Shown: positions 15,190-28,500 of the stretch, piece by piece | Position numbering within the stretch: position 1 is the stretch's first letter | Layout: each line of letters begins with the position of its first letter | Assembly (NCBI GenBank): GCA_963989245.1 | Contig: OZ022351.1 | Location: 21,190,616-21,254,615, forward strand | DNA from: Nansenia antarctica | Lineage: Eukaryota > Chordata > Actinopteri > Argentiniformes > Microstomatidae | Direction: 5' to 3' | Length of the DNA: 64,000 nucleotides | Notes under the pieces: generated by a model | Database searches by the model: none | Seen by the model: the letters and a program-made list of their open reading frames with translations, nothing else | Told to the model about the DNA's origin: nothing | Program-made: the position numbers and the translations under genes

Positions 15190-15420
15190 CTTGTTAGGGG
15201 TTCAGTGACAGTTACCATTTTAAAACTAACCTCAAGACCCACATTTTTAGAGCTGCCTATGGTTGCCCTTAGCAACTAATCTTCCCTTGTGTACCCATAT
15301 GTTTTTATTTCAGATATGTGTGTTGTTAATGTGTTTGATTTGTATATGATGTAGCCTACAGTGTCTTGAGACCTTGGTGAAAATGCAATTAAAAACGAAA
15401 TAAACTTGAAACTTGAAACC
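15190..15420 (+). mobile_element. LINE 3' end (L2-like)
   Basis: Translating 15215-15260 gives FKTNLKTHIFRAAYG-like text, the very C-terminus of L2-type ORF2. The copy then ends 'aacgaaataaacttgaaacttgaaac', an AATAAA with a short repeated tail, at about 15418. Confidence 0.65.
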
Positions 15421-16393
15421 CAAGTTTTGTCTATAATGTCCAATCGGTGTCTGAGATATCGCCTTTGAAATATGTAAAAGTGCGTATGGACAGAGACAGA
15501 TCCAAAGTCCACTATCTGATTGAAAACATGTACAACTTAACAGTCACTGTAACAAAGGGCTATTGAGAGAAAACGAAACTGTTGTCTTGAATCTGAATAT
15601 GAGTCACATCAAGTCTCCATTGTAGACCTTTGTTGCCAGCATTCAGGTAAGAGGCTCTTGTGTATTAAATTAAAAAGTCTTAGATTCAGTGTTGTTATGT
15701 AATGCCAAAGGATTTTATAGAATTCCGATGATACATTCAACAGCAGGGTTTTGAATACTGTACATTCTGACCACAGGCTTGCTCTGGGATGAATGCACTG
15801 TAACTGCTGTACAGCAGGTTGAACACGGGGCTAAACATCACATGTTATCTTTTCCAACAATTGCTTTGTACTACAAGAAAGCAAAGTGTTTTACATTTTA
15901 AACAGAGGACACTAACTTATAGACCTGTGTTATCAGCATTAAGGTAATAATAATGAGTTGATTCTGTACACTCACATGGTAGGATAATAAATATTGATAA
16001 TAATAATAATAATCAAATAATGCATTTAAAAGTGGTGGTTTTGTCAGTTAATTAATGTACTGTATATTTGTATTATAATTAATGTATATTGTCAGTTAAT
16101 TCCTGTATATTACTGGATATGTTGATCCTATAGCCCTAACCCTTTTACAGTAAAAAAAACAACAACAACATACTGATTAACCAATACACATTTACGGAAC
16201 CAAATCACAGCACTGACACTTTCAGATAGAAACATTGTGCAGAACAGACATAACTCTCATATATAAAGCCTCAATGTTTGTGACTTTTCTATCTGCAATG
16301 TTAAAATAAAGAACAATGTCCATTCAACTTGCTATATTTCTATGTGAGCATTCTGTAACTGTCCCTGGTGTTATATTCCCTGACAGGTGCACA
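15421..16393. other. Upstream region of the butyrophilin-like gene
   Basis: No coding sequence was recognised. Short A/T-rich repeats (AATAAT near 16000) occur. The promoter and 5' UTR of the gene starting at 16394 should lie here, but no core element can be assigned with confidence. Confidence 0.4.
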
Positions 16394-19300
16394 ATGGTAT
16401 CTTTTGTTCAAGGAGTTTGTTTTCTGACCGTCCTTATCATATCTGCTCCATGTTCATCTGCTGCAGGTAAACACTGATAACATTAAACAGCTTGAATATA
16501 AATATATATTTCAGCAGGTGTCTTTTTTGCCATACTGTGGTAAAACATGATATCGACATGATATTGCCATACATATTTCCATAATGTGAAAGAAAACGTT
16601 GTGTAATTTTAACAAGCCGTTGGTACAGTGCATTTTGAGCCTGTCTTATCAGTACGTCCTTCTAACCAACTGTAAAACGTTATCTTATCTCCCAGCAGAT
16701 AACAAGGAGCTGAACCTTGTCGTCCCTGCTGACCCTGTAGATGCCTTCGCTGGCAATGACATCGTCCTTCCTTGTCACATCTCTCCTCAAACTAGTGCTG
16801 TTGCCATGGAGATCAGGTGGTTCAGGGATGGACATTTCACTGACTACATGTACCAGTATCAGAATGGAAAGGTGACAGAGGGGAAGGGCTATGAGGGCAG
16901 AGTGAGTCTGTTCACCCAGGAGCTGGAGAGAGGCAACGTGTCACTGCTGCTGAAGGACGTCAAGATGTCTGATAGCGGACACTACAAATGTCATGCCAAC
17001 TACTTGGAATGGATCCAGGAGCTGGCAATTGCCCTACAGGTTACACGTAAGTATAGGTTTCAGATCACATTGATTTAAACTCTAAAGGAAAATACTTTAT
17101 TCATTACAAGTGGGCATTTTTAAAAATCAATAAATGTCTTTACTATACACATACTGTATAACATTGAATAGTTCAGAACCACTTACAACCTGGTACTTGG
17201 AATGATATTGTTTTGTACTGTATTACTTCCATCTCTTTTGAGCAGAGCAGGGCAGTGTCCCCAGGATCTCCTTGGTAAAACATCACAGAGTGTTCATCCA
17301 GCTGAGCTGCAGCTCAGAGGACTGGTACCCAGAGCCTCACATGCTGTGGACGGACCGCAGTGGGAAGGAGATTACCTCAGCACAGACAGACAGACCCAGA
17401 CAGACAGAGGGAGGAGTCCTGTATTCCATCACCAGTCACGTTAGAATAGGGATGGACCAACTGGTGGGGGTGACCTGTGTGGTGATGTCAGAGAACAAGA
17501 GATCCAGGCTGGAGTCTGCAATGCAGATGACTGGTAGGTTTAGGGGCTGAGATGACCTCACCTATGCAGTTGTGTTCATAATACAGTGCATTTAACAATT
17601 AATCAAGTGTCTGTTTTATTAGACAGTTTGTTGTAGGACTGTAGTGTAATTGTTTCAACCATGTCTAAATAAGCTTGAGATGCTGATCCCTGGTTTGATA
17701 GGAAGTGGTACCCTGTTGACCTATGACCTTCATTGTCTCTTGTAACAGAGGAGTTCTACGTGACCAGTATGCCTGACCGGGTTTACATCTCTGCATTTGT
17801 GGTTCCTGTGTTTCTGGCCGTTGTGTGTATCACCGCATCTGTCCTCCTGTATCGCCAACATAGAAGAGGCTTGTTTTTTTATTATTCAAAGTTACATTTT
17901 GCATTTTTACCATGTAGCAGACAGCTAAGGGCTAGTGCCCTATGGCTAAGTGCCTTACTTAAGTGTTCCCAGTTGGGATTTGAACTCATGACCTTCTGAT
18001 CACCAGTCCAACTTACTATCCACTCGGCCATTACCCTAAAGTTGAAGTGAAATGGCCATATCTTGTCAATTTGGCGGATGGCTACATTAGCATCATACAG
18101 TGATATTGCCTTCCTCATTCTTTGAAATAGTATTGTCCTCGCCTAACCAATGCCATGATTTCCGTGTCATGTGTTGTCTTGTGGAACATAGGTTTGAGTC
18201 CAGCATCAGACAAACAAGAATTGGACCCTATTACATAAATGTGACAGTGGCTGGTGAAAGGGGGAACAAGTCAGCAACCAAATATTCAGACTTTTATTTT
18301 GAAAAAAGTAAATACATTTCAACGTTGTTGAAAATCACAACGCACAAAACACACACTCACTAGTCAAGCCAAAATGTTGCAATGCAATGGATTTGGTGAG
18401 TAATCCCCACTGCTAACTAGTTAACTATTACTTTACATTGCTGTGTTGATTTGATTTGACTGCTTTGATTTGAGTGATTTGATTTGAATAACACAATCTG
18501 AGTGAGTGTGTCATTAATTTTCAGTAACGCAGAAATGTATTTACATTTTTCATATTTTTTATTTTATTTTATTTTTTACAATTGAACATTAAATTGGCTG
18601 CCGGCTTGTTATCCCTTTCACCAGCAGCTGTCACAAATATTAAACTCAAAACTAGAATGTCAACAGGGGTATAGAAAGTAAACAATGGGCACAGGAAGTT
18701 GTGTGAGGCTCCACCCCCCTTTTGCTGTTGCTCCACCTGAGCGATTCGCGATGCCCCTCCCGGCCATCTGTTACAACTCGACCTGCATTCGTTGCACTCA
18801 GTTAAAACATGGGCTTAGTAGAATATGTATTCAATAGCATAATTTCCCAGGTGAACAGTGCATTCAATTCCCTGTTTGTGAGAAAGGTCTAGTTTAAATC
18901 CTGCCTCAATTACAAGCACCTCTTCAACTCCTGTTGGCACCAGATGATGCTACAAGTTGTATGGCCAGTCTGACATGACTGAGACTACATAAACATGAGG
19001 TTGTGACATGTTACTTTATAAACATGAGCTAATGAATCTTAATACTTAGCCATGGTAAATGTTGGTTCATTTAATGTTGCCATAGGTTGACACAACTGAA
19101 TATCTTGTGTAAGATAATACGTGTTTCTGAGTTACAGATCATCAGGAGAAACTGGAGGAGCAGAAGAACTTGAATAGGGGTATGAATAACCTTTTAAAAT
19201 GGACGGGCCCGTAATTGGGCCCAAATTCTGATTGTTTATTTTATCTCCTTGACATTAAGTTATTCTGAACAACTGATTTGAGGATATCCATACAAAAATT

Positions 19301-19529
19301 CAAGGTTTTACCTATCAAATGACATTTTGCTTTTGTATCTGATCATCATATTTCTAATGTTATTAAGCAGTTTAGTGGGTCTGGTTTTTAGGTGGAAATT
19401 AGTCTGATAGGGCATAAAACGTTTGAAGATAAGGAAGACATACTATAATGTCTACATAAGTACTACTGTATATGACAGTTAATGGTTATTTATGAATGTT
19501 TATTCAACTGTCATGAAGTGTCACTTTGT

Positions 19530-19565
<36 letters not shown>

Positions 19566-22500
19566 CCAGGTGTCAGTCATGGCATCATTATGTAGATGTT
19601 ATGCCTACCTTGTGCATGCCCCTTCAAATAATGTGTTACGCAGATTATATGTATGACACTCTTATTAAACATACATCGCAACATTAAGCTAAATCATTGC
19701 AATCATGAATACAATTTTTGTACGTTTTAAAGACATCATTACTGATGAAGAGAAGAAGATGAACGTCTGGGAAAAGATATGCCAAATGCAGTATATACTC
19801 AAACCCCATTCACACATAAGAGCTTTCCCCGTAAATTCTATGGAATTAACCTGGTATGGGGCGTCGCGCAATCAGCAGGGAGAGAGCCCGCAGCACAGAA
19901 CGCAAAGAACTGCCCCAGACCCCGAATATCACTACTAAATATTTTAAAAAAACTGGATACATGTTATTCATAGTTAGCTAACTTACTTACTTAGCTAGAT
20001 TACAAATGCACATTTATGATATTGTCGTGTTTCGTCCGTCTGATGTGCGTGGGTATAATGACTCACACGACAAGGGATTCTCCGTTTCTGGTTCTTTAGT
20101 GAACTTCTTCTTAACACAATACACAATACAAGATACAACTAATTGTGTCCCAGATGGCAGGTTAATAGATGACGGGAAAACTAGCTCTGGCACAGAACAG
20201 CAGCTTTGCTGTCCATACCGATGAGCGTTGTTCCCTTTACTGCCTGTTTACGTAACCAAGGTAACGAGCTATCTCTCTCTCTGGGTGATCATGTGACATA
20301 CAGTAACCAATCAACAATAACGGTAACATAAACACAACAACAACAACAACAACAGGGAAAGCCACCCATGGTGGACTGTCTCACACTATCCCCCTCCAAG
20401 AGTACTGAGTCCCTTCAGTACAGGTGACTTAACATTAACATGTCTAGGAATAGAACAGTTGACTCAATGAACATGTCTAAATTATTTGATTACTTACATC
20501 ACATTCTTTGCAAACTCGTAGGCCCTATAGCTAAACAGCAGTGAAACAATTAAAACACTTAACTACTTGTAAACAGTTTTTACAGTAAAACATTTTTTTT
20601 TTCTTTATAATGCAAAACTTCTTGGATGAAGTAACCAATCTGCCGATAAACTAAACAGTCTCTCTTTCAATAACTAGTTCCTGAATCTCTCTGGCCTATT
20701 AACCATGCGTCCCTTAGATGTTTTAACAGTATTTTTTGGAGTGTCCTCTTGTCTTTTTTCCTGCTGACACCTTGGAGCTTTGAGATGAGGTTTCTCCTCT
20801 TGATCACATGACTCTCGAGAAGCTCCTTCCCCTGCTGGATCTTTATCATTGTCTTTCTGTAGTGGCAGCTCTGGTACCAACGGGACATCCTCTTCAGGTA
20901 GCTGTGTAGCTGGGTCTTGGCACTGCTGCAGCACTTGACTCCTTTGACGTTTTATCCCAGCAGGGACCACCTCACTATTGTATGGTTTAAGCCGATCATG
21001 GTGCATTATCTTTCTGCGCTTCAACCCTTGAATATCGTAGAGGACAGGACCACGGCATCCAGCCACAATCAAGGGGCCCTTCCAAGGTGCTTGAAGCTTG
21101 GGGCTTAATCCCTTCTTTTTCGTGTCATCCTTTACATACACCAAATCTCCAACGCTGTAAGAATGTTCTCGTGCTCGGACATCATACATCTTCTTCTGAC
21201 GTTCTTGTGCAGTGCGGAGGTGCTCCCTCGCTGTGCTTTGTGCCTCCTTAAGTCCTTCTCCCAGGTTATGAAGGAAATCTGCTACCTCCATTCGGTCAGA
21301 TTTGAGTTCTGCAGCCCCAGACTGGATATCCTGTGGTTGATGAACTTCTCGGCCAAACATGAGCCTGTTAGGTGTGAACCCTGTGATTGCATGGCGTGAG
21401 CTGCGGTAGGCTGAGGTGAGTAGTGACAGATGCTCATCCCAGTTCTTTTGGTTCTGGTCCACGTAGCACCGGATCATCTGGAGTAAAGTTCTGTTGAACC
21501 TTTCCACCTGTCCGTTAGAGGCAGGGTGGTAGGGGGTGGTCCTTGTCTTTGTGATCTGTAGGAGCTTGCATACATTCTGGAACAGGGAACTCTCAAAATT
21601 GCGACCTTGGTCAGTGTGCAACTCGAGGGGGGCTCCAAATCGGGCGATAAAGTCATACACAAGCCTCCTTGCTGTTGTTTCCGCCCCTTGGTCAGGAACA
21701 GCAAAGGCTTCGACCCATCGAGTAAACTGGTCAATTATGACGAGAATGTACTTGTTTCCAGAGCTGGATACAGGGAATGGCCCGAGGATGTCTACGTGGA
21801 GACGGTCCAAAGGTGCTCCAGCTTGGTAGCTTTGCAACTTGGCTCGTTTCACTGGTCCCGTAGTTTTGCATGCATTGCAGTGCTGGCATCTCTTCACAAA
21901 CAGATGGACTTCTTCACCCATTCCATACCAGTGATAGCTCTGGCGTAAGCGCTCCAGTGTTTTTGCTTCCCCAAGATGACCAGATTGAGGAGGATTATGG
22001 CAAGCCTGCAGGACCTCTCTTTGCATGGAAGCTGGAACTAGTAGCAACACGGTTGGTTGTTGGGCTCCTACTCTCTCCCAGGAGTAGTAGAGAACTCCTT
22101 GCTGCAGCATGACCTGAGGCCAGCAGAGCCAGAACTTCCTCACTGCAGGGCTCTCAAGCATCACCTGATCTTTAGTAGGGAGGGTTCCTGATTCTTTCCA
22201 TGTGTGGAGGGTGGAGAGGACAGGATCAGCTTTCTGAAGTTTGGCAAGCTCTTCCAATCTGACTGACTGCAGCCAGTTAACTACTGGAGTCTCCAGCATG
22301 GTTGTATGTGGTGGATCTGTTTCCATCGACTGAGTGTTATCACCACTGGTCTCACCAGACTCAATACTCCTAACTGCGAGCGGCACAACATCATCAACAT
22401 CGTCTTCAAATCTTGTCCACTGCTCATGAAGTCTTCGGCAGTACTTACATCCTTGACATGGTAGATCAGACAAGTTCTTTCCAGCTTGGTAACAGTCACA

Positions 22501-25500
22501 TTTGTCTGAATGTTCTCTGGTTTGCCTTGACATGGCATCAGCATTGCAGTGTTGCCGGCCCGCTCGATGCTCTATGTCAAAGTCATATTGGCTCAACTCT
22601 TCCAGCCAGCGAGCCAACTGACCTTCAGGGTTTTTTAACCGAAACAGCCAGGTGAGACTGCCATGATCTGTTCGTAGCAGAAACTTCTTGCCCAGTAGGT
22701 AGTGGCGGAACTGACGAGTGTAGCGGACGACAGCAAGTAACTCACGTCTGGTAACACAGTACCTCTGCTGAGCTGGTGTAAGATGGCTGCTGGCGTATGT
22801 TAGGACTCGCTCTTCTCCCCACTGGAGTTGTGACAGAACAGCTCCAATACTGTGGTTCGAGGCATCAGTGTCTAGAATGTACTTGCCTCCAACAGTGGGG
22901 TATCCCAGCACTGGTGTAGTTGTCAGTTTTTCTTTCAGCTTTGTAAAAGCATCTTGGTGCTCATTTGTCCACAGGAATGTAGCCCCCTTCTTTGAAAGGC
23001 TGTGGAGAGGGCTTGCCAGTTCTGCAAAAGCTGGAACAAACTTGCGGTAGTAGTTACACAGTCCAAGAAAAGCTTGCAGCTCCTTCAGGTTGTTGGGTGG
23101 CTCCCAGCGCTGTACATCCTTGACCAGAGCTGGGTTTGGACAGATCCCATCTCCACTCACAATGTGGCCCAGGAAGAGAACTTCCTCTTGAAGCAAGTGA
23201 CATTTAGAAGGCTTCAGCTTCAACCCATAGCTGTGGAGACACTTGAAGACCTGTGCGAGCCGGTCCAGGCTTTCATCCACTCCCCTGCCAATGACAATGA
23301 CGTCGTCAAGGTAGATCAGCAATGTTTCCCATTGGAGTCCCCTGAGGACGAGCTCCATTGCCCTCTGAAAGGTGCTTGGGGCATTGCAGAGCCCAAATGG
23401 CATGCGGGTGTATTCATAGAGGCCCCATTTGGTGATGAATGCTGTCTTCCCGCGGTCTTGGTCATCCACTGCTATCTGCCAATAGCCAGACTGAAGGTCA
23501 AGTGTTGAGAACATTGTAGCTTCCCCAAGAACATCAAGACACTCTTCAATCTTGGGCAAAGGATATGCGTCCTTTACCGTCAGACTGTTCAAGCCGCGGT
23601 AATCTATGCACCACCGTACTCCTCCATCCTTCTTGCGTACTAAGACGACCGGAGAGGCCCACTCCGATGATGATGGTGTAACGACACCGGCTTTAAGCAT
23701 GTCTTGAAGATGTGTTTGCTCTTCACTTTGAAATCCAAGAGGTGCCCTTCTCACTCGCTGGCGCACAGGCTTAGCCGATCCTGTGTCAATCTTGTGTGTG
23801 ACAGCAGACATGTAACCCAGGTCGGAATCACTTTTGGCAAAGAGGGATTGGTAGGTCACTAGCAGTTGGATAAATTGTTCTTGTTGCTCCTCACTGAGTG
23901 CCTCACTAGTAGCACCAACCAGGCTTTGGAGATGTTCAGGTAGCTCAGAGATTGCTGCTACTCTTCCAACCACCAGTGATGGCACACTCTCTGACTCTCC
24001 CTCTATGATGGGCTCTACACTTTGCTCAGGTGAACATGATGGCTCCTCAGGATAAGCTTCAACTAAGAGTCCAAGGCATGCTCCTCTTGGCAGGGCCGCT
24101 TTGCTGGTCGAGAAGTTGCATAGCCGGACTGGCACCCGCTTCTCCATAGTGGTAACAACACTCCCGGAGACTACATTTTCTGTGATGTTCAAAGGCTCTA
24201 GTACAGCTGGAACACCTGGCCTTGGTTCTTCCACCTCGCCCCAGACCACACATTCAGATGTAGGTGGTATGGTGGTGGTCTCTCCTAGGGTCACTCTGGC
24301 AACATGATAGTCTGATCCATCCCCTCGTACTATTTTGGAGGGCACAAGTTCGTTACCGATGAACACCTTACCACGGGTGTGGATGACAACATCATGAGTC
24401 TTCATCAGATCCAATCCTATGAGGACAGAGTCACGTATGGGGGCTACGTGTACGTCCCAGTCGATTGTTTTGGCTGCAATTTTAAAGGTGACGTTCAGTC
24501 CACGTTTTGCTTCCATGCCATCTCCAACTCCCGCATTTAGAAGGTAGGTCTTACGTAGGCTTGTCGGATCACCTCCAGAGAAACTCCTATACAGCTCCTC
24601 TGAGATTACTGTTGTCTGGGCTCCCGTGTCCACCACAGCCTGTGTTGGAATGCCGTTTACTGTCACCGGAATCTGTAGACTCTCACCCTTGTTTTTGGTG
24701 CAGCCAATCTGTAGCCCTTGTGGTTTGTGATCTACATGTAGTCTCCCTTCTGACCGCCCCCGTTGGTCTGGGCCTTTGTCACCGCGGTTACGTGCAGCTG
24801 TTGGGCTCGGCGATCTACTGCAGTCCCTCCTGAAGTGTCCTTGTTCTCCACATTTATAACATGGGCCAGCTGCTCCCCGGGTTGGGCTTGGTGACTGGGA
24901 GCGCATCCGGCCGGGCTGCACCTGATAATGGTTCTGTGTCCTCTCTAGTGACAGGGGACGTTGTGTTGTTGCTCTAGTTTTATGATGTTCAAACTGCAGC
25001 TGTAGATTCCCTACTGTATGTACGAGGGTCTTGACTTGGTCCGTTAGTGTAGCAAACTGTTCAGCAGTTACATACTGAGGGGTCTGTACCCTACGAGAGG
25101 TAGGAGTAAAGTCCTCACAGATGTCTCCATCATCAGCCCAAGAAATGCGTCGTGTTCTGTTCTTTATTTCTGTTTCACGTCCCACCGTAGCTTTGAAGTT
25201 GTGTTCATGAGCCTCTACACACTTTTGAGCCTCTGCAAGGGAGCATGGATCTCGGTTCATAACTTCATAGGCCACTTTTTGATTTTTTAGACCTTTAAGA
25301 AAGGCATCAGTTGCAAGTTGATCTTGCAGCTGGAGATCCACTCCTGGATATGCAAGTGTGACGAGGCGTCTCACCTCTTCTGCAAATTCAGCTGACGCCT
25401 CTCTACCTTGCCGAAGTTCTCCCAACTTTCTCCTTACTGTGGTAGGGGGGTCTCTTTTCCCAAAGCGCTGAGTAAGCTCCTCCACTAAGAGAGCATAATC

Positions 25501-28500
25501 CTCCCGTGTACGTTCTGGCAGTGAGCAGACATATCGTATTGCAGCTCCTCTTAAGCATTCATGCAGCCTGTCCACTCTTTCTGTAGTACTCCATCCATAC
25601 TTCCTGGCCTGGCGCTCAAATGGCAACAAGAAAGAGTCCCAGTCATCATTTCCTTCAAATGTGGCAAGTTTAGGTCTACGCACTTCTTGCAGAGTGTGCT
25701 GACTGTTGTGACCAGAACTATTCAGTCTCTGCTCACCATAGGGAAATGAGCGTTGGGTTTCATTCTCAGAGTCTCTAGTGTCTCTCCATCTACTGTCAGG
25801 TTCAGCATTGCCGCCCCTCCTGGTGGGACCAAAGTTGCGAGTGCGCTGATTGATGACATCCAACTCAGCTGCAAAGGGGGCACCAACACGAGTTTTTGGT
25901 CTTACTGGTATATCCCAAGAGGCTGAAGGTATAGCTTCAGGCTCAGAAGCATGCCTGTCCAATGTGGGGCGCTGTAAGATCTTATCCCCATTTCGACTGG
26001 AAGCAGCAAGTGGTGGTGAGGCTTGCTGTGTAACGGGATTTCCTCCTGTTATGTGTGTTAGTACGGGGGCTAGCATCATTTGCAGGTGTTTTGTCTGCTG
26101 ATTTTGGCTATCCAACAAAGCTTGTAGCCATGTTGGGGCTCTATCAGGCTCAGTAGGTCCTACTGTAGCTCCTTGTTCCTCTGTCATTTTATTGAGTTTT
26201 CTGTTCATGTAATTGTCCTTTTATTTTCGGTGGATTGTCTGTTCCACTTGTCTTGTTCTCATTCATGTAGTTGTCTCTTTGTATTATTTAGTTGTTTATT
26301 TATATAATTGTCTCTTTGATTTTGTTGAGTTGTTTATTAATGGAATTGTCCGCTTAATTTAGTTGAGTCTAACGGGAGTACAGTCTGCCCAAACACCACC
26401 AGGTGGCAGTACTCAACCAGTTGTTGTAGTAACTCCTGAATCCAGTCAGCTGGCTAGCTAGCTGTCTCCTGTTAGCCCCTATTAGCTCCCGTTAGCTTTG
26501 GCTCTTATAACTTTATTATCTTCCGTTAGCTTCTGTTAGCTTTTCCTCTGTCAGGTGGATGTACTCACGGATGATCCCACTTCAGACACCAGTGTAGCGA
26601 ACGGAGACTTGGTAGTGTAACTCGCCCCATGCGGGAATCGAACCCCGATCTCCCGCATAACCGACGACCGCGCTAACCATTAGACCAAGAGAGTTAACTC
26701 ACTTGGAGGAGCTGTTAACGGGGCCTCATACAGGATCGTTACACTATCCTCACCGTTCGGGAGAGCGTGCCCTCACGCTTCACTATGTCAAGTCCCTCAC
26801 GTGGACACGCCTCTCCGATGGCCTTCCTTCCATCCCACTTCAGACACCAGTTGTCGTGTTTCGTCCGTCTGATGTGCGTGGGTATAATGACTCACACGAC
26901 AAGGGATTCTCCGTTTCTGGTTCTTTAGTGAACTTCTTCTTAACACAATACACAATACAAGATACAACTAATTGTGTCCCAGATGGCAGGTTAATAGATG
27001 ACGGGAAAACTAGCTCTGGCACAGAACAGCAGCTTTGCTGTCCATACCGATGAGCGTTGTTCCCTTTACTGCCTGTTTACGTAACCAAGGTAACGAGCTA
27101 TCTCTCTCTCTGGGTGATCATGTGACATACAGTAACCAATCAACAATAACGGTAACATAAACACAACAACAACAACAGGGAAAGCCACCCATGGTGGACT
27201 GTCTCACACTATCCCCCTCCAAGAGTACTGAGTCCCTTCAGTACAGGTGACTTAACATTAACATGTCTAGGAATAGAACAGTTGACTCAATGAACATGTC
27301 TAAATTATTTGATTACTTACATCACATTCTTTGCAAACTCGTAGGCCCTATAGCTAAACAGCAGTGAAACAATTAAAACTTTTTTACTTTTTTTTTTCAC
27401 GTGTCCACGTGAGGGACTTGACATAGTGAAGCGTGAGGGCACGCTCTCCCGAACGGTGAGGATAGTGTAACGATCCTGTATGAGACCCCGTTAACAGCTC
27501 CTCCAAGGGAGTTAACTCTCTTGGTCTAATGGTTAGCGCGGTCGTCGGTTATGCGGGAGATCGGGGTTCGATTCCCGCATGGGGCGAGTTACACTACCAA
27601 GTCTCCGTTCGCAACACTGGTGTCGGAAAGTTGGGATGGAACGAAGGCCATCGGAGAGGCGTGTCCACGTGAGGGACTTGACATAGTGAAGCGTGAGGGC
27701 ACGCTCTCCCGAACGGTGAGGATAGTGTAACGATCCTGTATGAGACCCCGTTAACAGCTCCTCCAAGGGAGTTAACTCTCTTGGTCTAATGGTTAGCGCG
27801 GTCGTCGGTTATGCGGGAGATCGGGGTTCGATTCCCGCATGGGGCGAGTTACACTACCAAGTCTCCGTTCGCTACAATATTGATCTCCCGCATAACCGCC
27901 GGCCGCGCTAACCACAACACCAAGAGAGTTAACTCCCTTGGAGGAGCTGTTAACCGGCCTCATTCTATGGAATTAACCTGGTATGGGGCGTCGCGCAATC
28001 AGCAGGGAGAGAGCCTGCAGCACAGAACGCAAACAACTGCCCCAGACCCCGAATATCACTACTAAATATTTGTATCCAAAAAAAAATGGATACATATTAT
28101 TCATAGTTAGCTAACTTACTTACTTAGCTAGATTACAAATGCACATTTGTGATATGTTTTCGCAGTTCGCACCAGTGGCATTTCCAGTCACTCCCTCACT
28201 TCAACTGTGCTTACTCAGGCCGACAATACAGTGTGCGCTGCGCTGTTCTGTCTGTTTATTGTTACTAGTAATATGTCTAATCGAGTTAACTCATATTATG
28301 CTTACCATCACCAAGTTCTCCCATACTGTGCTTTTGGACTAGTATAGTATGTTTATATCAATGGTAATCAAGTGCTTTAGTTGGCGAGCGAACTTGGTGA
28401 TGGTAAGCATAATACGAGCTAACTCGCTGTTAAATTAATGTGAAAAATATGGTGATGAATACATATGAAACTGAGGTATGATCACTATTGCATATGTCAT

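Larger units (their letters stand above)
27401..27873 (+). repeat. Tandem array of leader units (period 260 bp), inverted relative to the gypsy element
   Basis: 'gtgtccacgtgagggacttg' starts at 27401 and 27661. Each unit runs through 'gcgtgagggcacgctctccc', a tRNA-like segment and 'ccaagtctccgttcgc'. The unit junction at 27615-27635 contains 'actggtgtcggaaagttggg', a degenerate form of the primer site. There are about 1.8 units. A further broken, inverted piece at 27880-27960 completes a disordered cluster. Confidence 0.85.

Noticed and set aside
20917..26101. Plus-strand ORFs opposite the gypsy polyprotein
   Set aside because: Shadows of the intact 1844-codon minus-strand frame; no domain is recognisable.
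27511..27850. Functional tRNA gene cluster
   Set aside because: A and B boxes are present, but T33 is replaced, stems do not pair fully, and the copies are embedded in retroelement leader units.
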